Source: Pseudomonadota bacterium
GTDB taxonomy: Bacteria > Desulfobacterota > Syntrophia > Syntrophales > JADFWA01
Assembly: GCA_030596145.1 (NCBI GenBank)
Contig: JAUVKS010000006.1
Coordinates: 1 to 21,650 of the forward strand
Direction of reading: 5' to 3'
DNA: 21,650 bases
Shown here: one piece after another, positions 1 through 7,578 of the stretch
Numbering within the stretch: position 1 is the first letter of the stretch
Layout of the letters: every line of letters begins with the position of its first letter
Translations under genes and position numbers: made by a program
The notes under the pieces: generated by a model
Seen by the model: the letters and a program-made list of their open reading frames with translations, nothing else
Databases searched by the model: none
What the model was told of the DNA's origin: nothing

Positions 1-339
1 ATCCTGGAAGGGAGCAAGCTGGTAGCTTCTGCATTTGGAGTGGCTGACAGGTGTTCATGGAGTCAGACAGATTTTAATAGCAAGGCAGTTACCGATAAGA
101 TCGCGGATGATTTCGATCTATGCACGTGTTTATCGGTTATGAACTGGGTCAGAGATAAGAATAACCTGATCGATCTGCTTTCCAGGCAAAAAGTCGTTCT
201 TTATGAAGGTCATGAAGAAGATGGAATTGAAACTGGACGCTTAAAAAGCGCTGGTTTTTCAGAGATAAAAAAGGTTGCTGTCAGTGAAAGAAACCGCGGC
301 ATTTTTTGGGCAGGGAAAGACGATTTAACCAGCGTCTGA
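1..339 (+). CDS. C-terminal part of a SAM-methyltransferase-like protein (5' truncated by window)
   Basis: The reading frame is open from base 1 to a TGA at 337-339, so this is the last 112 codons of a gene that starts outside the window. The segment DDFDLCTCLSVMNWV resembles the motif-II/III strand of class I SAM-dependent methyltransferases (usually FDvv..lsvlhhv). It is followed by a strand VVLYEGHEE and a C-terminal GFSEIKKVAVSERNRGIFWA, typical of the last two strands of that fold. The SAM-binding GxGxG loop would lie upstream and cannot be seen. It precedes a TPR-FkbM methyltransferase and glycosyltransferase genes, so a role in building or capping a flagellar glycan is plausible but inferred. 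An internal GTG at 40 is only a possible start and is unlikely, because the frame continues upstream. Confidence 0.6.
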   Translation: MLEGSKLVASAFGVADRCSWSQTDFNSKAVTDKIADDFDLCTCLSVMNWVRDKNNLIDLLSRQKVVLYEGHEEDGIETGRLKSAGFSEIKKVAVSERNRGIFWAGKDDLTSV

Positions 340-376
340 ACGGACCATCTCCTTTTGTTCAGCGTAGCAAAATATC

Positions 377-400
377 GGGTCGGATGAATCCGACTCCTAC
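377..400 (+). repeat. GGGTCGGAT-type hairpin repeat, copy 1 (leader of TPR-FkbM gene)
   Basis: The arms GGTCGGAT and ATCCGACT surround a GA loop, followed by a CCTAC tail. This copy has one arm mismatch (T in place of C). It lies 31 bp before the start of the TPR-FkbM gene, in the same orientation as copies at 2430, 9924 (minus strand), 10592 and 12855. Confidence 0.8.
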
Positions 401-431
401 AATAAAAGAAAATTCCTAAGGATTCAGGTTA

Positions 432-2279
432 ATGACATTAAATATTGACGATATATTCCAGCAGGCTTTCGCCGATCACCAGAATGGACAGATTGAAAAA
501 GCTGCTGATGGATACAAGAGGGTTCTGTCCGCTGAATCGGATCATCCAAGCGCTCTGCACCTTTTGGGTCTGATTGAGCTTGATCTGGGAAACCATGAAA
601 AGGCTATTTTATTAGTCGAAAGATCACTGGAGTTAGCGCCAAATGAGCTGCAATGGCTGTTAAATTATGGAAAGCTATTATCAAAAATGGGTAAATATGA
701 ATTGTCCATATCGGCCTATCAGAAGGCATTATCAATAGATCCGGACTGCCTCGATGCCAGGATCTCTTTAGGCGACATCTACTATGGGTCAGGGATATAT
801 AAGGAGGCGTTAAAGATATATTACAGGTTACTGTGCGAAAATCCGGATGATGCCACAGTCAGAACAAAATATGAAAGCGTCATGAGAACAATGGATAATG
901 GGAAACAGCCTCCTGTGAATGCAACAGAGGCAGGGTATTCTTCCGGCAATGATCCGATAGACCGGATGTTGCCGTTGAGACAGGAGAAACCTGATGAAGA
1001 CACTGAGATGGCGAAAGTTCAGGCCAAACAGCATGAGCAGGGAATCGGGTTATCAACCGGCATGAGTCAACGGCCTGCCGGTAAAGTGGATCCTGTCACG
1101 GAGATGGGGGTGATGGCCGATGCTATGTATCGTATGGGATATAGGGAATCCGCCTGTGCGTATGCGATACAGGGTCTAAATGCGGTATTAAATGTCTATA
1201 AACCAAGAGTCGTACCTGGAGAACTGCTCAAGGCTTGGCAGGCGCCCAACATCGAAACGATGTTCGTTCGAATGTGGTTAAAGCTTTTTATGCACAGCCT
1301 GTACTATGCAACCCGGAAAGATGCCGAAACAGTTCTGAAATATTGGATCAGGCAGGAACCACAAAGCGCCGAACCGCTTATCCGATTGGGTTTGCTCTGT
1401 GCGCTGCATGCATCCAAAGAAGGGCAACCTGTTCCGTCAGATGCACTCGAGACGCTATTATGCGCAGATAGAATGCTCAACAATGAACGTTCTGCCGCTG
1501 CTTTGCTTCTGGTAAAAGAAAATTTTTCAAATGAACTGGTCGTGCCGTATGACAGCGCATATCTAAATGTATACCCTCATATCGAAAATCTGACCACCTA
1601 TGTGCTGTTGGAACAGGGTGACTGGTTTGAAGACGAAATAGCGCTGTTTCGTGATATGATTCGTCCTGGTGACAGAATTTTGGACTTGGGCGCCAATGTC
1701 GGAGTATATTCCATAAGCGCTGCCCGAAGAACCGGAAGTAATGGGCGGATAATTTCGGTTGAACCATGCAGGGAGACCTTTACCCTGCTGAGCCGGTCCG
1801 CTGCCGCATTTAACAATATGACGGCCATCCATGCCGCTGTCGGTGAAAAAAGTGGTCGGGGGTATCTGGAACCCGGAAATCAACCGGAGCTTAACAGGTT
1901 GCAGATGAGTGAAGAATCGGGCGAAGTCGTGGATGTTATCTCCGTGGACGAATTGGCCGAGAAAGAAGGCGTTGATCGTTTTGATTTAATCAAAATCGAT
2001 GTGGAAGGATACGAAATCCCCACCATCCGCGGTGCGACCAAAATTATCGCAGAGAGTGACCCCATCATTCTCTATGAAATCAAAGATGGGGCGAAGATGA
2101 ATCCGGAACTGATCGATGTTTTCCAGGAACTGGGATACGATTCTTACAGCTTCCGCGCTCCTCGTGGAACACTGACGCGATGTCACGAGGGAGATCAGGT
2201 TGACCAGAGTATCATAAACATGTTTGCCGTTCGGCAGGAATCGTTAAGTCGATTCAAGGGGCTGGTTAACATCGAGTAG
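432..2279 (+). CDS. TPR repeat protein fused to FkbM-family methyltransferase
   Basis: This 615-aa protein has three parts. Residues about 5-150 are four tandem TPR units (for example HPSALHLLGLIELDLGNHEKA), a protein-binding scaffold. Residues about 220-370 are a helical region I do not recognise. Residues about 380-605 form an FkbM-type SAM-dependent methyltransferase: motif I ILDLGANVGVYS at 416-427, the acidic residue in SVEP at 441-444, and DLIKIDVEGYE at 517-527, the FkbM signature. FkbM enzymes O-methylate sugars or polyketides, and TPR-FkbM fusions are common beside flagellin or surface-glycan genes. It is followed 70 bp later by a TPR-OGT gene, suggesting one operon. The likely role is methylation of a flagellin glycan in the cytoplasm (inference). 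The start ATG follows a weak AAGGATTCAGG ribosome site. Family assignment is firm; the substrate is unknown. Confidence 0.85.
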   Translation: MTLNIDDIFQQAFADHQNGQIEKAADGYKRVLSAESDHPSALHLLGLIELDLGNHEKAILLVERSLELAPNELQWLLNYGKLLSKMGKYELSISAYQKALSIDPDCLDARISLGDIYYGSGIYKEALKIYYRLLCENPDDATVRTKYESVMRTMDNGKQPPVNATEAGYSSGNDPIDRMLPLRQEKPDEDTEMAKVQAKQHEQGIGLSTGMSQRPAGKVDPVTEMGVMADAMYRMGYRESACAYAIQGLNAVLNVYKPRVVPGELLKAWQAPNIETMFVRMWLKLFMHSLYYATRKDAETVLKYWIRQEPQSAEPLIRLGLLCALHASKEGQPVPSDALETLLCADRMLNNERSAAALLLVKENFSNELVVPYDSAYLNVYPHIENLTTYVLLEQGDWFEDEIALFRDMIRPGDRILDLGANVGVYSISAARRTGSNGRIISVEPCRETFTLLSRSAAAFNNMTAIHAAVGEKSGRGYLEPGNQPELNRLQMSEESGEVVDVISVDELAEKEGVDRFDLIKIDVEGYEIPTIRGATKIIAESDPIILYEIKDGAKMNPELIDVFQELGYDSYSFRAPRGTLTRCHEGDQVDQSIINMFAVRQESLSRFKGLVNIE

Positions 2280-2304
2280 GCTGATTGAATTTTCAATATC
2301 GCAG

Positions 2305-2324
2305 GGGTTCGATTCATCGAACCC
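2305..2324 (+). repeat. Perfect 20-nt hairpin GGGTTCGAT-TC-ATCGAACCC in OGT-gene leader
   Basis: Nine-base arms GGGTTCGAT and ATCGAACCC surround a 2-nt TC core. It lies between the TPR-FkbM stop and the OGT start, 25 bp upstream of the ATG. It has the same geometry as the GGGTCGGAT repeat (GGGT outer arm, AT-NN-AT core) with paired changes in both arms. It could equally be a weak terminator, but no T-run follows. Confidence 0.7.
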
Positions 2325-2349
2325 GCAAAGCATCGCAGGAAGAAAGACC

Positions 2350-5118
2350 ATGTCGAAAAAGAAAAAAAGACCTCTCAATAAAAAGACAAAGGCTGCCGGA
2401 AAACGAAAGGCGGCTGGTAAAACAAAAGCGGGTCGGACAAATCCGACCCCTACATCATCTGCGTTAGCCTTGTATGAGCAGGGAGATGTCCGTGGAGCTA
2501 AAAGGGCGTTTCGCGGTGTATTAAGAAAGGATGCTCTCAACACAGATGCCTTATATCATCTGGGGATAATAGCAAAAGATCGGCAAAATTACGATGAGGC
2601 CATAGATTATTATGAAAGGGTCATTTCGATAGATCCCGCTTATGTAAACGCCTGGTTTGGACTTGGGGGCATATTTATAGACCAGACAAGATATGATGAT
2701 GCACATGAAAAATTTCAGAAGGTTGTATCCCTCTCTCCGGATTATACCAACGCATGGTATAACCTTGGAATCATAGCGGCTGCCCGGGGCAGGCATGATG
2801 AAGCAATCACATATTATCAAAAGGCGCTGTCCATAGATCCAACCTTTGTAAATGCCTGTTATAATATTGGCTGGATACTTCTTGATCAAAAAAAAGATGA
2901 TGAAGCGGTCGACTATTTCAAAAAGGCCCTTTTGTTGAATCCGCAGCATGTCGATGCCTTGTTTAATTTAGGGTCTGTAATGCAGAACAAAAAGAACTAT
3001 GCCGGGGCCATCGAGTATTATGAAAAGGCCCTGGCAATTAAGCCTGATTATTATCTTGTCCATAACAACCTGGGCATTATTCATCAGGCACAGTATAATT
3101 TTGACAAAGCGATCGAGCATTATGAAAGAGCCATATCTATCCAGCCCGAGACCGCCGATGCCTACATAAATATGGGAAATGTATTTCGAAACAGGGGTGA
3201 TGTTCAAAAGACTGTCGAATATTATAAAAAATCTATCTCTCTCAAACCGAGCCTGGTGGGATTGAATAATCTCTGCGGGTATCAGAAAGAGCAGTCTAAT
3301 TATGAGGAGGTGCGCGATCTTTCGGAAAAGATCCTTGAATATAATGATCTGGATAAGTCTGATCTGGCGGGCATTCATGACACATATATCCAGACGTGTG
3401 AATGGGAGAAGGCAAGCGGCATAATCGAAAGGTTCAGAAAGGCCAGGATGAATCCGGCGGCCAGGGATGTCCTTGCAGGCAGCTTTATGGAATTTTGCGC
3501 GATAACAGATCTGAGCCTCGATGAGATATCCGGGCAGCATAAAAAATGGGGGGAGTTGACAGAGCGGGAGGCGGAGCCTTTTGAGCATGATAAAAGGGGA
3601 TCGATCGGCGCCGAGGGAAGGAAACTGAGGATTGGCTATTCATCACCTGATCTGAGAGAACATTCCGTCGGATACCTTATTAAGGACATTATTACCAGCC
3701 ATAATCATGATGAGTTTGAAATCTACTGTTACGCGAACTTTTTTGAAAAGGAAAAAGATGCATTCACCCGGGAAATCATAAACAGCGGCGCTGTGTTCAA
3801 GTATGTCAAGCATTTACCAGACAGGGAGGTGGCCGAGGAGATCTATAAAGACGAGATAGACATCCTGATCGATCTTGCCGGTCACACAGCCGGACACCGG
3901 CTAAGGGCCTTTGCATACAAGCCTGCGCCCATTCAGATAACCTACTTAGGGTATCCAAACACAACGGGTCTTTCCCGCATGGATTACAGGCTCACCGACC
4001 GCTATGCAGAATCAGGCGAGGAGAATGATTATCGATATTCTGAAAAACTGATCAGGCTCACAAACTGCTTTTTAAGTTTCAATGGGTTTGGCGATGTTGT
4101 TCCGGCTCAGATCAAGGGTCATAGAAGAGGGGGTATCATCTTTGGCTGTTTCAACAACATTCAAAAGCTCACACCAAAGGCTGTTGAACTGTGGTCAAAA
4201 ATCCTGAAGGAGGTTGACGGCAGCGAACTTCATCTCAAGGCAAAACAGTTGAATACAGGATTTATCTGGGACAATATTGCAAATGAATTCGCGAAGCATG
4301 GAATATCCGATGAAAGAATAAAATGCCTCGGTTATACTGCGACAAGGGAAGAGCACCTCAGGCTTTACAGCAGCATAGATATTTCGCTCGATACATTTCC
4401 TTACAACGGCACCGTCACCACCCTCGAAGCATTATGGATGAATGTTCCGCTCGTCACATTGGTGGGAGAGAGTCATGCCCAGAGGGTCAGTTATTCCATC
4501 CTGAAGAATCTCAATCTGGATCGGTTGATCGCGTTTACAGAAGAGGAATATGTCTCAAAATCCATAGAACTGGCAGAGAATCCTGAAATAATCAGGGAAT
4601 TGAAGACAAAGATGAGGAAGAATCTTCTGGCATCGTCGATCTGCAATCCCAGGGTTATCACCCGGGAGATGGAGCTTAATTTTAAGAGGATATGGATGGA
4701 GGGCCGGGGGTCGGGGATCAGGGGTCAGGGATCAGGGGTCAGAGGTCAGGGGTCAGAGGATACGGTGGGAGATGCCATAACGGCGGCGAGCAAGTTGAGG
4801 ATGGCCATGGTTAAGCTTGAAAAGGGAGAGTATGGGCAGGCTGTTGAGATCAGTTCTTCATTGCTCGGCGAGGATGGAATTTCACCTCTTGCCTTCTATG
4901 TTCTTGGAGTTTCCCGGTACAGACTTGGTGAGGATGAAAGGGCCATCGAGGCTTTAAAAAAATCTTTAAGTTTGAACAGTCGTAATCCGGGCGCCTGGAG
5001 AGCGCTGGGAGAGATTTATCTGTCAAAGGGAGAAATCGATGAGGCGAATGCCTGTCTTGAGAAGATTGCAGCGTTTGAGGAGCGGCCTGCGGCTTTGAGG
5101 AGCAGCCTGCGGCTTTGA
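2350..5118 (+). CDS. TPR-containing O-linked N-acetylglucosamine transferase family (SPINDLY/GT41) protein
   Basis: This is a 922-aa cytosolic protein. A Lys-rich tail (1-37, partly encoded by a dispersed repeat) is followed by about eight TPRs (38-325; for example AWYNLGIIAAARGRHDEAITYYQKALSIDP repeated with variations every 34 residues). The GT41 catalytic region spans about 425-785. Its marks are LRIGYSSPDLREHSVGYL (426-443, carrying the His region of OGT), DILIDLAGHTAGHRL (504-518), FGCFNNIQKLTP (598-609), LDTFPYNGTVTTLEALW (680-696) and GESHAQRVSYS (706-716). A Gly-rich spacer (786-803) encoded by heptanucleotide repeats leads to C-terminal TPRs (810-910). The family moves GlcNAc or fucose onto Ser/Thr. 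Beside flagellin it is a strong candidate for flagellin O-glycosylation (inference). AGGAAG precedes the ATG by 8 nt. The last residues and the stop codon lie in the hairpin repeat at 5074-5140, so the native C-terminus may have been replaced. Confidence 0.9.
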   Translation: MSKKKKRPLNKKTKAAGKRKAAGKTKAGRTNPTPTSSALALYEQGDVRGAKRAFRGVLRKDALNTDALYHLGIIAKDRQNYDEAIDYYERVISIDPAYVNAWFGLGGIFIDQTRYDDAHEKFQKVVSLSPDYTNAWYNLGIIAAARGRHDEAITYYQKALSIDPTFVNACYNIGWILLDQKKDDEAVDYFKKALLLNPQHVDALFNLGSVMQNKKNYAGAIEYYEKALAIKPDYYLVHNNLGIIHQAQYNFDKAIEHYERAISIQPETADAYINMGNVFRNRGDVQKTVEYYKKSISLKPSLVGLNNLCGYQKEQSNYEEVRDLSEKILEYNDLDKSDLAGIHDTYIQTCEWEKASGIIERFRKARMNPAARDVLAGSFMEFCAITDLSLDEISGQHKKWGELTEREAEPFEHDKRGSIGAEGRKLRIGYSSPDLREHSVGYLIKDIITSHNHDEFEIYCYANFFEKEKDAFTREIINSGAVFKYVKHLPDREVAEEIYKDEIDILIDLAGHTAGHRLRAFAYKPAPIQITYLGYPNTTGLSRMDYRLTDRYAESGEENDYRYSEKLIRLTNCFLSFNGFGDVVPAQIKGHRRGGIIFGCFNNIQKLTPKAVELWSKILKEVDGSELHLKAKQLNTGFIWDNIANEFAKHGISDERIKCLGYTATREEHLRLYSSIDISLDTFPYNGTVTTLEALWMNVPLVTLVGESHAQRVSYSILKNLNLDRLIAFTEEEYVSKSIELAENPEIIRELKTKMRKNLLASSICNPRVITREMELNFKRIWMEGRGSGIRGQGSGVRGQGSEDTVGDAITAASKLRMAMVKLEKGEYGQAVEISSSLLGEDGISPLAFYVLGVSRYRLGEDERAIEALKKSLSLNSRNPGAWRALGEIYLSKGEIDEANACLEKIAAFEERPAALRSSLRL
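2430..2453 (+). repeat. GGGTCGGAT-type hairpin repeat, copy 2 (inside OGT N-terminal coding region)
   Basis: The arms GGTCGGA and TCCGACC surround a CAAA loop, with the same CCCTAC tail. It is translated as roughly GRTNPTPTS (codons 28-36), in a Lys/Ala-rich N-terminal extension before the first TPR. A dispersed repeat has been absorbed into the reading frame. Confidence 0.75.
4707..4759 (+). repeat. Seven heptanucleotide tandem units (GGGGTCA/GGGATCA) inside the OGT gene
   Basis: Units from 4707 onward read GGGGTCG, GGGATCA, GGGGTCA, GGGATCA, GGGGTCA, GAGGTCA, GGGGTCA, then GAGG. Since 3 x 7 = 21 nt, they encode heptapeptides GSGIRGQ and GSGVRGQ between the catalytic domain and the C-terminal TPRs. 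Gain or loss of one or two units would shift the frame. Confidence 0.85.
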
Positions 5119-5140
5119 GGAGCGGCCTGCGGCCTTGAGG
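5074..5140 (+). repeat. Hairpin-repeat cluster A: three 20-bp units TTTGAGGAGCGGCCTGCGGC
   Basis: Three near-identical 20-bp units at 5074, 5094 and 5114 are followed by a fourth partial unit (CTTGAGGGG). Each unit carries a GC-rich mini-palindrome around GGCCTGCGGC and a TGAGGAG segment. The OGT stop codon (5116-5118) is the TGA of the third unit. It belongs to the same family as the clusters at 5526, 8110 and 13392. Confidence 0.85.
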
Positions 5141-5166
5141 GGAAAGGATGATGGAGGAGGAGGGGA

Positions 5167-5544
5167 ATGGAACAGAAATTTATTTTTCCTTTTGAGAAAC
5201 TTGATGTTTGGCAGCTTGCAGTAGATCTTGCCGATTTTGTTCTTGGTATTCTGGAAACTTTTCCGTCTAATAAACATTTTAGGCTTATAGGTCAGATGGA
5301 AGCAGCAGTATCCAGCATTGCTCAAAACACCGCGGAGGGAAAAGGGCGGCAGTATAAAAAAGAATTTATTCAGTTTCTGTATATCGCAGAAGGTTCTCTT
5401 TTTGAAGTTTTGACGTTGACGGAGATATTTAAACGCAGGAAGCTGTTCAGCGAGGAACAGGCAATAGAAATCAGAAGACAAGCGGAAATTGTTGATCGTA
5501 AACTGCACGGACTAATCAATCACCTCAGGGGGCGCTGCGCTTGA
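5167..5544 (+). CDS. Four helix bundle protein (S23 / 23S rRNA intervening-sequence family)
   Basis: This 125-aa protein begins FEKLDVWQLAVDLADFVLG and contains QMEAAVSSIAQNTAEG and FIQFLYIAEGSLFEVLT. These are the classic signatures of the S23/IVP four-helix-bundle family (F-x-x-L-x-V-W; S-I-x-x-N-x-A-E-G). Members were first seen in 23S rRNA intervening sequences, and the fold is shared with the Avd protein of diversity-generating retroelements; their biochemical role is mostly unknown. A very strong ribosome site (GGAGGAGGAGGGG) precedes the ATG. The gene is bracketed by hairpin-repeat clusters A (5074-5140) and B (from 5526), and its last residues RGRCA and TGA stop are repeat DNA. It looks like a cassette inserted between the OGT and CgeB-like genes rather than a flagellar gene. 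No reverse transcriptase or template repeat is visible here. Confidence 0.85.
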   Translation: MEQKFIFPFEKLDVWQLAVDLADFVLGILETFPSNKHFRLIGQMEAAVSSIAQNTAEGKGRQYKKEFIQFLYIAEGSLFEVLTLTEIFKRRKLFSEEQAIEIRRQAEIVDRKLHGLINHLRGRCA

Positions 5545-5786
5545 GGAGCGGCCTTCGGCCTTGAGGAGCAGCCCTTCGGGCTTTGAGGGGCGCTGCGCTT
5601 GAGGGGATGTAGGAGCGCTTCGCTTGAGGGATGGAGGAGCGCTGCGCTTGAGGGAAGAGGGGGATGGGGAACGGATATGAAGCCAGATGTGAAAAATTTT
5701 TCTATATCCTCAAGGGAGCAAAGCTCCCATTCCTCAAGCAAAGCGCTCCTCAAGCAAAGCGTCCCTCAAGCAAAGCGCTCGCTTTA
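5526..5786. repeat. Hairpin-repeat cluster B: head-to-head array of GCGCTTCGC / GCGAAGC units
   Basis: Positions 5526-5655 carry plus-oriented units (GGCGCTGCGCTTGAGG, GAGCGGCCTTCGGCCTTGAG, GAGCGCTTCGCTTGAGG). Positions 5708-5786 carry the opposite orientation (GGGAGCAAAGCTCCC, then CCTCAAGCAAAGCGCTCC-like units, four times). About 52 bp of non-repeat DNA lies between. It spans the end of the S23 gene and the start of the CgeB-like gene. Confidence 0.8.
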
Positions 5787-7544
5787 AATACAACTATATG
5801 CAGGAAAAATCACCCATATCTTGATATTAACCTCACGGATATTGAGAATGACAGGGTCATTCCGGTTTTTTCAAAGAACGGCCTGCCGACTTTTAAATAT
5901 GACATCGGCGCGGGAAAAGCAAAATATTTTCACAGCAGTTACGATCCGCTATCGGAGGCGGTAAAATGGGCAGGGGAATCAAGTATCGATGGTGATTCTA
6001 TTATTGTAGTGTTGGGCGTGGGCTTTTTTTATCATATCTCTGAGCTGATAAAAGAGATTCCTGATGATCGGATCGTAATACTCCTGGAAAGGGATGAGGA
6101 AATCTTCCGCGCGGCGCTGAAAGCCGTGGATCTGCGGGATGTTTTGAGTCGCGATAATCTTTATTTATTTGTCGGCCGCGAGCCTGCCGGGGCCGTCAAG
6201 TTTATAACAGGAATCCAGATAAATAATTCTTTTAAGAGAATAACATTCCTGCCCCATCAGCCGTCGATTCAGACATTTCCTGAGTTTTATAGAGAGATAA
6301 TCGATGGGTTTGCCGCTTCAGGCAAGCTGAATATTTTTGACCGCCTCAGATATAAAAAATTTTGCCGTGAAGAGGTCAGGGTTCTCCTCCTCACAACGCG
6401 ATATTTTCTTATGGGTGAAATAATCAGCGCGATGAAAAGACTGAACATAAAGTACAGGCTGATAACCATAGAACAGTATGAGCTGGGCTGCCAGGAGTTT
6501 ATCGAAGAAATCATTAAAGACATCCTTGATTTCAAACCGGATTTTCTGTTCACCATAAATCATCTTGGCATGGATCGAGAAGGTATGCTTGCGCAATTCC
6601 TTGCAAGGATCGAGATGCCTTTTGCGTCATGGTATGTGGACAATCCGAATCTGATTATCAAGCGCTATGAAAAAAATGTCACCCCCTGCTGCGCCATGTT
6701 TCTCTGGGATAAGGACAACTTGCCCGACATGCGGGATATCGGTTTTGAACATACCTTTTATATGCCGCTTGGCGTTGACGAAAGACGCTTTCGCCCGATA
6801 AAAAATGAGGTCAATCCCATGCCCCATCTTACCTCCGATGTGGCATTTGTCGGCAACTCCATGGTTAAGAAGGTCAGAGATACATTAATGAAGACAGGGG
6901 TAAACGGGGGCTTGAATGCGCTTTTCAAAGATATAGCCAGGGATTACATGGAGAGTGAAGAGAGGCGCATAGAAGAGATTATCAGATTAAAATACCCGGA
7001 ACTGTATGATGACTTCCAAAAATTGGGTGATGTGAACAGAACCAGTTATGAAACCGCTGTAAATTGGGAAGCGACAAAGATCTACCGGCTGGAAAGGATA
7101 AAAAGGCTTCTTCCCTTCAAACCTTTAATCGTGGGAGACCCGCACTGGCCGGAATTGATCGACGACGGCCTGTTCAGGTACCACAGGGAACTGGCCTATT
7201 ATAACGAACTTCCCTTCCTGTACAATGTGGCGACGATTAATTTTAACGCGACCAGCAGACAGATGAAGGGTGCGGTTAATCAACGGGTCTTTGATGTGCC
7301 TGCCTGCATGGCCTTTCTGCTGACCGATTATCAGGAACAGATGGATGAATTATTTACAGTCGGTGAAGAGGTTATATGTTATCAGGAGCCGGATGAGATA
7401 GCAGAGCTGATTAAATATTACATGGATCACGAGCGTGAGAGAAAACAAGTAGCGCAAAAAGGATATGAAAGGGTAATCAGGGATCATACATACGTATCGA
7501 GAGTAACCGGGATAGTCGGGGCGATGAGGAAAATATTTTCATGA
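5664..7544 (+). CDS. CgeB-like glycosyltransferase with N-terminal Maf/DUF115-like region
   Basis: The frame is 626 aa as annotated. From about residue 90 it reads like the N-terminal region found with Maf/DUF115 flagellin-glycosylation proteins (SSYDPLSEAVKWA; SIIVVLGVGFFYHISEL; RIVILLERDEEIF). Residues about 235-375 are a Rossmann half (VRVLLLTTRYFL, DFLFTINHLGMDREGM, ASWYVDNPNLI, FYMPLGVDERRF). Residues about 385-615 match the CgeB Glyco_trans_1_2 half (VAFVGNSM; NFNATSRQMKGAVNQRVFDVPACMAFLLTDY; EVICYQEPDEIAELI). The predicted role is a cytosolic GT-B-type sugar transferase for flagellin or its glycan. The start is doubtful: residues 15-40 come from repeat DNA, and ATG 5664 directly abuts a G-run with no spacing. 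A better-placed ATG at 5677 opens MKPDVKNFSI in another frame that the repeat separates from the main frame. The true N-terminus could be near residue 41 or beyond. Confidence 0.75.
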   Translation: MGNGYEARCEKFFYILKGAKLPFLKQSAPQAKRPSSKALALNTTICRKNHPYLDINLTDIENDRVIPVFSKNGLPTFKYDIGAGKAKYFHSSYDPLSEAVKWAGESSIDGDSIIVVLGVGFFYHISELIKEIPDDRIVILLERDEEIFRAALKAVDLRDVLSRDNLYLFVGREPAGAVKFITGIQINNSFKRITFLPHQPSIQTFPEFYREIIDGFAASGKLNIFDRLRYKKFCREEVRVLLLTTRYFLMGEIISAMKRLNIKYRLITIEQYELGCQEFIEEIIKDILDFKPDFLFTINHLGMDREGMLAQFLARIEMPFASWYVDNPNLIIKRYEKNVTPCCAMFLWDKDNLPDMRDIGFEHTFYMPLGVDERRFRPIKNEVNPMPHLTSDVAFVGNSMVKKVRDTLMKTGVNGGLNALFKDIARDYMESEERRIEEIIRLKYPELYDDFQKLGDVNRTSYETAVNWEATKIYRLERIKRLLPFKPLIVGDPHWPELIDDGLFRYHRELAYYNELPFLYNVATINFNATSRQMKGAVNQRVFDVPACMAFLLTDYQEQMDELFTVGEEVICYQEPDEIAELIKYYMDHERERKQVAQKGYERVIRDHTYVSRVTGIVGAMRKIFS

Positions 7545-7578
7545 TGTAGGGGTTCAGGGGTTCAGAAAGGAGGTAATA

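Noticed and set aside
2968..3588. 206-aa minus-strand ORF inside the OGT gene
   Set aside because: Antisense to TPR repeats with no ribosome site; composition is that of reversed TPR codons.
5023..5508. 161-aa minus-strand ORF over the S23 gene
   Set aside because: Overlaps a well-supported S23-family gene in antisense and includes repeat DNA.
5167..5544. Diversity-generating retroelement (S23 gene as Avd)
   Set aside because: No reverse transcriptase, no template/variable repeat pair with adenine-specific changes; the flagellin repeats are ordinary tandem repeats.
5526..5786. Integron attC sites or tRNA genes in the hairpin clusters
   Set aside because: No integrase, no attC core sites and no cloverleaf; the hairpins are short reiterated mini-stems.
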